Assembly: GCA_013339765.2 (NCBI GenBank)
Contig: CM023449.1
Location: 219,279,055 to 219,343,054 of the forward strand
Reading direction: 5' to 3'
DNA: 64,000 bases
DNA from: Haemaphysalis longicornis
Lineage: Eukaryota; Arthropoda; Arachnida; Ixodida; Ixodidae
Both the position numbers and the translations under genes were made by a program. Below the pieces are notes generated by a model. That model searched no databases. It saw nothing but the letters and a program-made list of their open reading frames with translations, and was not told the DNA's origin. Below are positions 21,201 to 30,925 of this stretch, one piece after another (position 1 is the first letter of the stretch; each line of letters begins with the position of its first letter).

Positions 21201-21744
21201 CTCAGATATTTCATTTTTCCATACTTACCAATTTCATCTCGTCGCCGCTTCGTTCCCGGTGGACGCTGGCGATTCAGGGTCATCATCCTTTCTTGAGACC
21301 TTTCGTCGCGGTGTGGATTCGTAGGGATCCCACCCCAGCTCTTTAGTTCGCTTTTCCAGCCTTGAGCGGAGTGCCGGTCCATGTTGTCAACAAAGATGAA
21401 AAAAAACCGAAGAGGCTTGCCCGTAGCCAACGCCTTGCCGTAGCAGACGGCAATCGGAGCGCAAAAGCGGAAGTACGTCACCGCTGAGGAGCGCAGCATC
21501 ATGGGAGGGAAGGCGGGCGCATCGTCAACAGCGAAGAGAACGTTGAAAAGAGGAGGAAAGGCGGCACGACGATAATACGCAGTTTTTGATTTACAATTTC
21601 TCGGCTAATACTCATCGCTTTAACAAAATTCTTGCAGGAGAAGATTGCTTATACATTGCTTTATTTGGTTATATGTACATCCATGTATCGGCGGAAGGTA
21701 TTTCAGGACCCCTTAATGGCCCTGACGCCCCTCCGCTTTGCTTC
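18209..21744. other. gene-poor stretch with base-run-rich block
   Basis: No gene recognised. It holds an A run at about 18639-18659 and a block (about 18790-19210) unusually dense in runs of three to nine identical bases. A CCCC.../CCCGCCC tract followed by a 15-A run lies at 19951-20002, and a T run at 20881-20895. Open frames across these are by-products of runs. Confidence 0.5.
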
Positions 21745-22490
21745 CCTTACTCTGTACAGTAACTCCCCGGCGACCGCGGAAGAGGCGGCAGTAGCCCTAG
21801 CCTTTACCCTCAGGCCGCCCCCCTCCATCGTAATCTCCGATTCCAAAACGGCCGTTCAAAATTTCGCCAAAGGAATGATCTCGCCTTTGGCCCTCAAAAT
21901 CCTTCTTCAAAATTCTCCCACCACCCCAGTCGAGCTGGTATGGACTCCGGCCCATGCGGGTGTGGGGGGGAACGAGGGCAGCACACAGGGCCCGCTCGAG
22001 AGCTCACCGTCCGAGCTGGTCCTGGCCTTGAGCCCTTCCACGGAGCCCTATCAGCCCGCGACAGACTTGTTACCTTCAACGACATAACCTCGCACTACCG
22101 CCCTCTCCCGCCGCCAACTACCCCCCAGCCGCTCCGACCTTCTCCAACGAAGAGGAACGCCTATGGCGACTCACCCAGACACACGTACTCCCCTGCCGAT
22201 ATCGACTTCACCTTATCTACCCTTCTTTGTACCCCACCCCTTTGTGCCCCGACTGCGGGTCCCTCGATACCCAAGACCACTGCATGTGGCAGTGCCCCCA
22301 AAAACCCATTCCCCCCCTTCACAGACGGAGAGCACTGGCGAAGGCGTTTTTGCAGCTCGGACCGTGAGGTCCAGGCTAAGGTCATTCAGCGAGCTGCAAT
22401 GGTCACCGGCCGGTTACCACCGCCGGTCACCCGCCACCCAGACTAGCCCCATGGGGCTCAAATAAAGTTTCTCTCTCTCTCTCTCTCTCT
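21745..22490 (+). mobile_element. LINE fragment: RNase H plus 3' end
   Basis: Reading through several shifts it encodes an RNase H domain (VISDSKTAVQNFAKG, then LVWTPAHAGVGGNE) and a C-terminal zinc finger CPDCGSLDTQDHCMWQCP. It ends at AATAAAG followed by a TC dinucleotide tail (22468-22490). The 5' part is missing. RNase H places it among I/R1/LOA-like non-LTR elements. Confidence 0.85.
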
Positions 22491-22492
22491 CG

Positions 22493-22580
22493 CTGCAAAA
22501 AGCGCTCATACCATTGCAGCCGATACCCAACTTTAGAAGCGTCCCACAAGTTTACGTAATCGTTACTGCATCTAAGAACC
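22493..22580 (+). repeat. dispersed short repeat, copy 2
   Basis: Matches 775-860 in direct orientation, immediately after the LINE tail. Confidence 0.6.
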
Positions 22581-22767
22581 CAACACATCTATCTAGACTT
22601 CGTTTCATCTCACGTGTCCGCTCACAACAACACCAAAACATTCAAAGCACCGAAGCAAACACGAAAAAAAACAACGGGAGGCTGTGTAGTCGAATGCACC
22701 GGCTCATTCCACTGACGATGGGAGCGCCGAGTGGTGGCGCCACCCGTCCAGCTGCCCGGTCCCTATA

Positions 22768-22885
22768 CTAGCTCACGCTCGTAGCCGACTGGGTAAAATG
22801 ACCAACTCTAACTCCCTTGATCTACCAGACACAGGTTCGAATTCTGAGGGTTCCGGTGATTCCTTTTCTTTATACTGTTACACTG
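22768..22885 (+). mobile_element. second tRNA-derived SINE family, copy 1
   Basis: A-box-like TAGCCGACTGGG and B box GGTTCGAATTC about 50 bp apart, followed by TCCGGTGATTCCTTTTC. The head and the post-B-box sequence resemble the element at 30840-30925 (minus), not Ruka. The arms do not form a proper tRNA acceptor stem, so it is not a tRNA gene. Confidence 0.55.
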
Positions 22886-24340
22886 AGTTTCGTACAACTC
22901 CAGAATCAACGAATTGCTGAACAGCTTCGCTATTAAAAAATAAAATCTCGAGTCGACGCCGTGGGTGTTTGTCCTGGGGCAGAGATAAACTGCGATATTG
23001 CCGCTAAGGTATCGGACAACCCCCCGAATGTCCAACCAATTCGCCAGATGGGCGCGCGTCATGTGTGCAGCTATGGCCGGCTATGGATTAACTCTGACGC
23101 CCTGGTCATAGTTAAAGTACGCCGGAATCCCGACACGTAAGCATTTTCGTTTTCCGCCTGCATCATAAAAATCGCCGCCGCGACGGGTATTATTTCTTTC
23201 AAACCCAACATTTTCTTTTTCCTTCTAATCACTGCCCCCGAAGTTCCCTGTGTAGAATTCCAGAATCCTCCTAAAGCCGTCATCGCTGATATACCGTCGT
23301 AACCAGCATAACTGTACCAGGGGGCGTATTTGTGGGTGCGCCCTAGGGAAGGCGGTGGGAATGACTAATAGCAAATAATAAAAAACAATAATAATAATCA
23401 ATCACATTAATTTACCGCACCCACGGACAGCCTTTATGGGCGTCCGAAACAATAATTTCCTAGGTAATTTTAAGTCGCCTAGAGGTGGGGTATCCGCGCC
23501 ACTGAACTAAAACTCCACCCGTGACCTCGTCCAAACCCCATTCACGCCACCGCGCCAGCACATGCAACTGCGAATCGCACTGTTTCGTCACGAAAGCCCT
23601 GCTTGATGACGCAAACGTAATCCTTTCTGTCGACATCGGTCGTCCTACACTACTTGCCGCCGTCTATGGCTGTGTTTCCGTATTTGCACTGCTCTCTTAC
23701 GCGAGCGCAGCGGTGTTTCCCTCTGGCAAACGAAGCGAATCGATAACCTGCTCGCGAGATTCTCTCCGAGCGCCGCTAACATGTCACGCCGGCGGTAATG
23801 TTTGCCCTGCACTCACGGCCCTCGAAGCACGAAATATATTTCCGTCGGCCCACGCTTATCGAGAGCCCGAAAATGGGACAAAGACGAATCAATTTCTACC
23901 TGCCGCCTACGCCACATGGTCGAGTCGCGGTGCGCATACATTCCGCCTTTATTGGATACGAGAAACAATCTCTCAGTGAATAAGCGAGCGTCCGATGAGA
24001 ACACGGCTGCGGTATGTGTGGGGTTGAAAAGAGTTCGGGGAAGGGTACGAGCCCGTCGAAACAATGAATCCTTATCGCGCTTAGCAAATGTTTGACGGGT
24101 CGCGTTAAAGGACCGACGAAGAGGGCGGGGAAAGGGAGTAGTTAGGAAAAAAAATCAATAGTACTCAAAGCGAGGCCGGAGGCGACGAAGTTAGACACTG
24201 GCGACTATGAATTGACTCAACCGCGACGTGATCTTTGTTGTTTAAAACCACAGGCTATAGAAATGACAGTGCACGTGATATCTGACCAACCGAGTTCTCA
24301 TCTATCCCATTTTGTTCCCCCTCTCCCCTTCCCCCGGACT
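22886..24340. other. no gene recognised
   Basis: Unique-looking sequence of mixed composition. Nothing supports coding or element structure beyond an AT-rich patch around 23370-23410. Confidence 0.45.
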
Positions 24341-24349
24341 GGGTTGTAT

Positions 24350-24382
24350 CAATGCCACCTATACCTCCTCTAGGTGGCATTG
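24350..24382. repeat. perfect 12 bp hairpin
   Basis: Arms CAATGCCACCTA and reverse complement around a 9 base loop, 80 bp before the TC microsatellite. Confidence 0.8.
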
Positions 24383-24454
24383 GTTGTATGCTAGTGAACT
24401 CCCAAATGAGTTCAAAATATGCCCTCTCCACTTCTTTTCCACTTTCTATTTCAA

Positions 24455-24460
<6 letters not shown>

Positions 24461-24507
<47 letters not shown>

Positions 24508-24650
24508 CCTCTCTCTCTCTCTCCTCTCTCTCTCCCTCACTCACTCACTCACTCACTCACTCACTCACTCACTCACTCACTCACTCACTCACTCACTCAC
24601 TCACTCACTCACTCACTCACTCACTCACTCACTCACTCACTCACTCACCG
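24461..24650 (+). repeat. compound microsatellite (TC)n-(TCAC)n
   Basis: About 75 bp of CT dinucleotides, interrupted by a few CCT units, pass directly into about 28 tandem TCAC tetramers. The long Ser/Leu/Thr/His frames here are artefacts of the repeat. Confidence 0.97.
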
Positions 24651-26298
24651 AGTAAAACCACGTGCGCAGAAATATTGAGCGTTACGGAAAATTCTATACA
24701 GCTCCCAAGCTGGCCAATTCGGAATCTGAAAAGCGATTACGGCTCCTTCCGAAGCACTTCACAAACGGAAATACATATTTCCGCACAATACTGTCATTTC
24801 AATGCCTTCGCCCCCTCAGTATTCACAGCAGTCTTTACACGCCCTGAGATGTAGCGGGCTCCACAGTCTCGTACGTGTGTAAAGCCAGTACTTTGCGACT
24901 GAATAGGAGCCTATGGAATTCCCATCTTGCGCTCGCAAAATAATACCTTAAAATATAGTCGGTGCGCCGTTCTCGGTGTGTGCGCGTGTATTTTTTTTTT
25001 GTTTTTTTTTTGTTTTGACACTATATGTCACTCGCAGCTACATGTACTTCCCAAAGGGAACTCCGTAGGCACCCCGGCACACAGGCTCGCGTTTGACTTG
25101 TGTCACCCGTACCAAAAGGCCCACAGCTCCCTCCGCTTGACTCAACCCCAAATGCTTATTCACAAGCAATTCCACACCAAACCATCCCGAGCTTAAAGCG
25201 CTTACACCCAATCTACCGACTCCAGATGACCCGAAAACACGGAGCAAGAACAAGATAGCAGGCGAAACTAGGCTTCCTAGCGCGGCCAGACAATAATGTC
25301 ACAAGCGCTCGTCATACGTTAAGCTAGCGGAATCTACCGCGGTTGAAGAAACTGCGCGGCAGCCCTAATCGGCATTTCACTGCTCAGCCGCGGAATAAGT
25401 GCGGCCGCCATCCCTTCGTCCATCAGGTGCCGCTACCCTCTCCATCACCGTCGCAGCTACGAAGCTTTGCAGTCAGCCTTGGTTTCCATTATGACATTCT
25501 CTGGTCGTTCGCCCGCGCTTGTCGCAATGGGCCGGTTCACCTCCTATATATTCTTGCTCCGCGCCCGAAAAGCACCCAGCCCGACTCGAGTCTGTCAGGG
25601 ATAGCGCAAATTGTGCATCAGGTACAAGCTGGGGTCAAATCCTAAGGGGCTCCCCAACTTTTTCGGCGAGGTTGATTTCCCACGCGGCCTCATGCGATTG
25701 GCCGTTGCGCAGAAAAGAAACGTCACGGACAACGGCCTGGGGAAGCCAATCACGGGAGACCTCGAGAGAAATCAGACCCGCCGGAAAAGTTCCAGCTACG
25801 CGTAGGATTTGGACCCTGGTCATCACGGTGCAATTAATGCAGTTTACAGTCGCAAATGGTTATGATTATTCCCGTGCAAGTATCCAATTCATTCTCATTT
25901 ATCTCCGTCAGCGTATAGAATAACAAGCAGGGGTGTAGCCAGGGGGGTTGTTTCAGTGTCAGAGCACCCCCCCCCCCCCGAAATTTTCTGCATCCTCGCC
26001 TTCCTCACCTTTCAGCCTTTTTTCGCTTCGTGCTACGTATACACTCCGTGTAGATATATTAAACGGAAAACCTTACATAAGAAACAGTGTCAATTGTTGA
26101 CAAAAATGGGGCCTGGGCGTCCTGTGGGCACTCTTATTTTTGATGTAGATAGCTACAGCGAACGAGGCATCTAATGTATTTGCTTTATTAAAGCAGAAAA
26201 ATGACTAAGACGTTGTTCGGGTACAGGATGTTCGTCTTTCTATTTTTTTACCCGCGGCGTATACACCCCCCCCCCCCCCCCCTTCCCCCCATGAAAAA
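24651..26298. other. no gene recognised; C tracts
   Basis: Contains C runs at 25967-25978 and about 26267-26282. The first follows GGTGTAGCCAGGGGGG, a motif common at ends of invertebrate retroelements; a reverse-strand relative lies near 46270-46325. No gene identified. Confidence 0.4.
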
Positions 26299-26965
26299 AG
26301 ACGATAGCCGACTGGTGCCTCCGCCAAGTAAGTACCTACCTTCTCATTCCCGCTCACCTCTCATGCTGTTCCTCTTCCGTCTCGTTCCTCACAAGACCAC
26401 ACGCTGGAGGTTCGCTCAAGTCAATTTAAATTGCCGCGTTCCACTGCTCCAAGTAGGGTGCCTCGGTCGATGCCAGCGCTGCCGTACGGCGGAGACGCGC
26501 GTGAATTGAGGCACCCTTCTGTGTTCAACTTTTATAGAACCACGTTGCCCTACTCCACGAGCGTTCCAAGCGGAACGTGGAATCTATCTAATGGAACCTT
26601 TCGTTGCTGTTGCCGTTTGATTTTTAAATGCCGCCAGGAGGTATACCGCTGGCAACAGCAGGCGACGGTTTTATGGCGTTGATGTAATATTTAATTTGCT
26701 CTCGCAAAAACCAAGCATCCATGAATTTTTTTAATAACGGAACGCTGCAATTATCACTTATGTATTGATTTCCTGCTTTACATTTGCGCGATGTATTGTT
26801 CTTGTTCAACGATGTTCACAAGTATGAACACTGACACCGGGCTTGGACGTTTAGATTTGGCTGTGGGTATTTAACTGTGCAGATTCTGATTCACTTGGCC
26901 GGTTGGCTGAAGAGTCACAGACAGGAACAGACAGACCAAAATTCCGTTAAGTACACAGAAGACGT
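26299..26965 (+). repeat. ~665 bp dispersed repeat, copy 1
   Basis: Colinear with 55180-55865. Shared landmarks in order: GCTCACCTCTCATGCTGTTCC, AAGTCAATTTAAA, a hairpin made of GGGTGCCTC and its complement around GCCAGCGCTGCCGTACGG, AACAGCAGGCGAC, AACCAAGCATCCATGAATTTT, and GTCACAGACAG near the end. No frame is conserved between the copies, so it is probably a non-autonomous element of unknown class. Confidence 0.82.
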
Positions 26966-27097
26966 CGTCTTACAGACGACACGCGACAGAGATAAGATGA
27001 GATGAGACGATAGATATGATTGAAAATTTCTGTTTAATGCCCAAGAGATCGTCTTTAGTATTTCTGGCAGCGCCGCTGACCCAGAGGTATAAGAGCG

Positions 27098-27572
27098 TTC
27101 CATATTCCACTCTGTACCCCGCTTTAGGTGCAAGTCTCAGCACAGATAGCCTCTACTGCGCACCCTTGTGGCGTCTAAGTGGGTGCAACGCATTTCATCC
27201 AGCAGCATGACAACGCCAGCACGGCGCTGCGGAATGCCAACGAGGCTAAAAGTAACAACACGGCCTTGCCTCTTCGCACAAGCCTTCACCACAGAGAAAG
27301 AAAGACTTCCTTCACCGTCTCAACATTATCGCTCGCTCGCTCTCGCGCCCTACAGCCTCTTGTTTACCAACGAGCGAGCTCATTCACCCTGGAGTCGTCC
27401 CCGCAGTTTAAAATAAGGTGGGATCCACAGACGGAGGAGGGCATCTGCAGCGAAAACAACGGAACACGCCTTCGCTGACTCGCAAAACACGCGCGCGCAA
27501 GTCGAAATCCGTGACGGGTTCGAAGAAACGAACAGCGACGAAAAGAATAACGAAGTGCTCTGAGGCACGTTC
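27098..27572 (+). repeat. 475 bp direct repeat flanking a LINE tail, copy 1
   Basis: TTCCATATTCC to GAGGCACGTTC, repeated nearly base for base at 27750-28221. Only about three small differences were seen. It carries a short open frame that is also duplicated but has no family match. Confidence 0.93.
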
Positions 27573-27749
27573 GATTGGCCAATCATGGTCGTAGTAGAGT
27601 GCCCTCGTCCAACTTCACCTGTGCATATCGTGCTAAGTGAACGCTCACAGTGCAGTGCAGATTTTATATGAACAATCTTCCCCTCCCTTTTCCCCGTGCC
27701 CCACAACAGGGCCTATTGGCCTCCTCCTGTAATAAAGTCCTCCATTCCA
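27573..27749 (+). mobile_element. 5'-truncated LINE tail between long direct repeats
   Basis: 177 bp ending CCCCACAACAGGGCCTATTG, then TGTAATAAAGTCC and a TCCAT tail. The same kind of end (CCCCACAGGGCC, AATAAAG) closes the LINE at 39550-39600, so this is a LINE 3' UTR. It separates the two 473 bp repeats exactly. Confidence 0.82.
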
Positions 27750-28221
27750 TTCCATATTCCCTCTGTACCCCGCTTTAGGTGCAAGTCTCAGCACAGATAG
27801 CCTCTACTGCGCACCCTTGTGGCGTCTAAATGGGTGCAACGCATTTCATCCAGCAGCATGACAACGCCAGCACGGCGCTGCGGAATGCCAACGAGGCTAA
27901 AAGTAACAACACGGCCTTGCCTCTTCGCACAAGCCTTCACCACAGAGAAAGAAAGACTTCCTTCACCGTCTCAACATTATCGCTCGCTCGCTCTCGCGCC
28001 CTACAGCCTCTTGTTTACCAACGAGCGAGCTCATTCACCCTGGAGTCGTCCCCGCAGTTTAAAATAAGGTGGGATCCACAGACGGAGGAGGGCATCTGCA
28101 GCGAAAACAACGGAACACGCCTTCGCTGACTCGCAAAACACGCGCGCGCAAGTCGAAATCCGTGACGGGTTCGAAGAAACGAACAGCGACGAAAAGAATA
28201 ACGAAGTTCTGAGGCACGTTC
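27750..28221 (+). repeat. 472 bp direct repeat flanking a LINE tail, copy 2
   Basis: Second copy, starting directly after the LINE tail. Continues into unique sequence (CCAGACTTGGCGC) at 28222. Confidence 0.93.
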
Positions 28222-28383
28222 CAGACTTGGCGCTAACTGGTTGTTGCAACTTTCGAAGGTACAGTTCTCTTGACAGCTTCCCACCAGACAGCATCGCTGG
28301 CTGCCAATATTGAGCATCTCCGGTACTCCTGGAAGTGTGACTTTGCGCAGTCTTGACTGTGCGACGTCACACTGACTTGCTTT

Positions 28384-28740
28384 CGATGCCGAACACCTAA
28401 TGTGAATTTTTATCTACACCGCGCACGCATAGCGCAATCGGCCATGTGCGGCTTCTGTCAAGAGGAGGAAACAATTGACCACTTCCTGTTGTCTTGCCGG
28501 CGGTTCTCCTCCCTCCAAAATCGTTACCTGGAGGTTCCCCTCCGGCGCCTGGGTCTCGCCTTGTCGGTGCCTAATTTATTGTCATTTGGGGCAGTCGGGC
28601 TTGGTTGGTGCAACGGGCATGTTTGTCGCGCTCTTCACTCTTTTATTGCCGGAACAGGTCGCTTGCATTGTTAATCAATCGCATCCAGCAATTTTTAATA
28701 GTTTATTGAAATACCCGTTGGTACAGCAGTACTGAATTTT
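28384..28740 (+). mobile_element. LINE ORF2 C-terminal fragment
   Basis: Frame 28402-28674 reads NFYLHRARIAQSAMCGFCQE, then EETIDHFLLSCRRFSSLQN, a CxxC...HxxxxC zinc-finger end of tick LINE ORF2 proteins, finishing at a stop. Upstream reverse transcriptase is missing. Open for 90 codons, hence not very old. Confidence 0.82.
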
Positions 28741-28972
28741 TTTTTTCGGTCCCGAAATTGTTAGCATCAGTGTACCCTATTTTCCCTTCGTTTGAAACTA
28801 ATTACTAAGCTTCTTCAACAGTGAAACCACAATAAGACTTGGCCAATCCCCCAGAGTGGGTGCGCGCCATTCTTGTTCCGGATCCAACCAACCAACCAAC
28901 TGGCATACGCCTGGATCGGTAAAACAAAGAGGAGCAACGGAAGGGTGCAATCGGATCACCATCTTCCCAAAC

Positions 28973-29270
28973 TTAATTTCGCTCATCAATGAACCTATAA
29001 ACAGGACGTCCAAATAATTTTTCTAACATACGGATCTCCACGCATCTCGCCAAACTTAATTTAGCTCAATGCACCCATAAAAAGGACACCGAAATAATTT
29101 CTCTAGCATTCGGATCCCTGTGGATCGCGCCAAACTTAATTTCGTTCAATAAACCTATCAAAAGGACGTCGAAAAAATATTTCTAACGTTTAGATTGCCA
29201 TCTTGCCGAACTTAATTTTGCGCAATAAAATATAAAAAAGACGTCTAAATAACTTTTCTTACATTCGAAC
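28973..29270 (+). repeat. four-copy ~79 bp satellite
   Basis: Four diverged units each starting around CTTAATTT (28973, 29053, 29132, 29211) with AAAGGACGTC in the middle and TTCTAACATTCGGAT at the end. Period about 79 bp. Non-coding. Confidence 0.88.
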
Positions 29271-29584
29271 AATCCCGACGGCTAATAAGCAAAGTTCGGA
29301 GGGGGGAAGGTGCGGGCGTTATAGCGTGGTGCCTCAGGGGCGGCGACACCGCGTCTCGGTATTCGGATGCAAGAACGGAGGAAGGGCCAACGGCTCCCTT
29401 GGCTCCGTGCGCCCTCGCCGCCAGTTGCCCCCCACGGAAATAGCAACCTTCCGACACTCCGCAAGGACGTGTTTACCTTCCGATGACGCGCTTCTCGGAA
29501 GAACAGGCGCGCTCGCTGTTGTGCAAATGCCCCTGGCGCCAAACGCACGGATCACGCTGCGCGCCCTTCTTCCGCCCCATTTTT

Positions 29585-29767
29585 GCACGAGGTCGCGGGT
29601 TCGATTCCCGGCCGCGGCGGCCGCTTTTCTGATGGTGGCGAAAAGCGAAAACGCCCGTGTGTACGAGATTTCGGCGCACGTTAAAGATCCCCAGGCGGTC
29701 AAAATTAATCCGGAGCCCTCCACTACGGCGCGCCTCATCGCCCCCATTGCGTCGGCGCGTTAAACCC

Positions 29768-29817
<50 letters not shown>
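29585..29817 (+). mobile_element. Ruka-type SINE, 5'-truncated
   Basis: Begins at GCACGAGGTCGCGGGTTCG (B box intact, A box missing) and runs through GCGGCCGCTTTTCTGATGG, GTTAAAGATCCCCAGG and CTCCACTACGGCGCGCC to an AATC tetramer tail of about 12 units. With the partial copy that follows it is flanked by a ~17 bp near-duplicate (TTCTTCCGCCC-ATTT at about 29567 and 29927). Confidence 0.9.
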
Positions 29818-29837
29818 TTATACCTCTAAGTCAGCAG

Positions 29838-29925
29838 TGGTCAAAATTAATCCGGAGCCCTCCACTACGGCGCGCCTCATCGCCTGAGTTGCGTCGGCGC
29901 GTTAAACCCTACAATAAGTCAATCA
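29838..29925 (+). mobile_element. extra Ruka 3' half
   Basis: TGGTCAAAATTAATCCGGAG through GTCGGCGCGTTAAACCC and a degenerate AATC tail. It repeats the 3' half of the preceding SINE in the same orientation and lies inside the same target-site duplication. Confidence 0.85.
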
Positions 29926-30839
29926 ATTCTTCCGCCCATTTCTTTTACAGCTAGCAAAGCTGTATACCTCTACACCCCAAATGTTTTCATCAGCCCGTGG
30001 CAAAACTCCAGGCCGCCAAGTCCTAGACAGCGAGCGCATGCACTGCGTCAGGCTAATCAGACATACAGCATATAGCTCAGAATTCTTTAAAGAAACCACA
30101 AAACAAGCATCGAGACCCGCATTATGGATTGATAAGGCGCCTGCGAACATGGATACCCTCCACCCCACCGTGCTTTTCCAGTAAAGATTATGTTTAGAGA
30201 TTATCTTTGAAGGCTAGTCAAGACTAGGTCAATAAACGAGCAGTTCTTGCCCAAGACGCCGACACGCACTGCGTCAGGCTAGGCAGGACCCAGCATTCGC
30301 CGCACCTTTGGACACATTTCTGCTGCTGAACTGCTGTTGCACGCGTTAACCTTTGACTCTTATTCGGAACGACGCCAGTCGCGCGCAGCCGCAGATCAGG
30401 CCGGAAAAGCTAAGCCTACAGGCCGACTAAAGCGCATAAACAAAATGGTGGCGACCATGAACCGTCGCAGTGCAAACAAATGTTCACGTGATGCGAACTG
30501 ACCCATGATAATGGCGGCGGCACGGTACAACGGAAGAAAAGTGTGTCAATACGCTGTACCCTTATCTAGTGACACTAGCCGAGCGCAAGCGACAAGTCCG
30601 CCGAGACGACGAGAAACATTATAAACCATGAATCAGTATGTGGTTTACAACCGCTTTGCTGGGCATCCACTTTCACAGGGCGGGATGGCGACCAATTTTT
30701 TTTGCGGCTCTCGACGGTGCACTAACGGTGTCGCCTGGTATTTTAAAGCGAAGCTTTTTTACTTCTACCCCCCAAGGGCTCTGTCGCCACCATTGGTGTC
30801 AACAGAAAAACTCCCGCGAACAAATAAAAGGAGTTACTA
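29926..30839. other. repeat scrap, otherwise nothing recognised
   Basis: 29941-30025 resembles part of the repeat at 52670-52745 (TTTACAGC, AAAGCTGTATACC, GTTTTCATC, CAAAACTCC). The rest shows no gene. Confidence 0.5.
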
Positions 30840-30925
30840 GCCCCGCCAGGAATCGAACCTGGAACGAATAGAAAAACGGAGCCAGAGCTGTTTTACCGGT
30901 TGAGCTACGAGCCCGAGCGGAGACG
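30840..30925 (-). mobile_element. second tRNA-derived SINE family, copy 2
   Basis: On the minus strand: GGGCTCGTAGCTCAACCGG (A box) and CCAGGTTCGATTCCTGG (B box with a perfect 5 bp T-stem), then GGGGCTAGTAACTCCTTTTA. Spacing and flanks match the element at 22768. The acceptor stem does not pair, which argues against a functional tRNA gene. Confidence 0.6.

Noticed and set aside
24536..24650. Regular short repeats reminiscent of an array
   Set aside because: Uniform 4 bp units without spacers are a microsatellite, not a CRISPR array; the genome is eukaryotic.
24312..24854. 180-codon frame rich in Leu-Ser and Thr-His-Ser repeats
   Set aside because: It is a translation of the TC/TCAC microsatellite, open in three phases, hence not a gene.
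26915..27133. Possible gene start near the 473 bp repeat
   Set aside because: Short frames are duplicated together with the repeat and show no protein-family similarity.
30840..30925. tRNA gene on the minus strand
   Set aside because: A and B boxes and the T-stem are good, but the acceptor arms do not pair and the anticodon arm is not recognisable; a related copy exists at 22768, so SINE is the better call.
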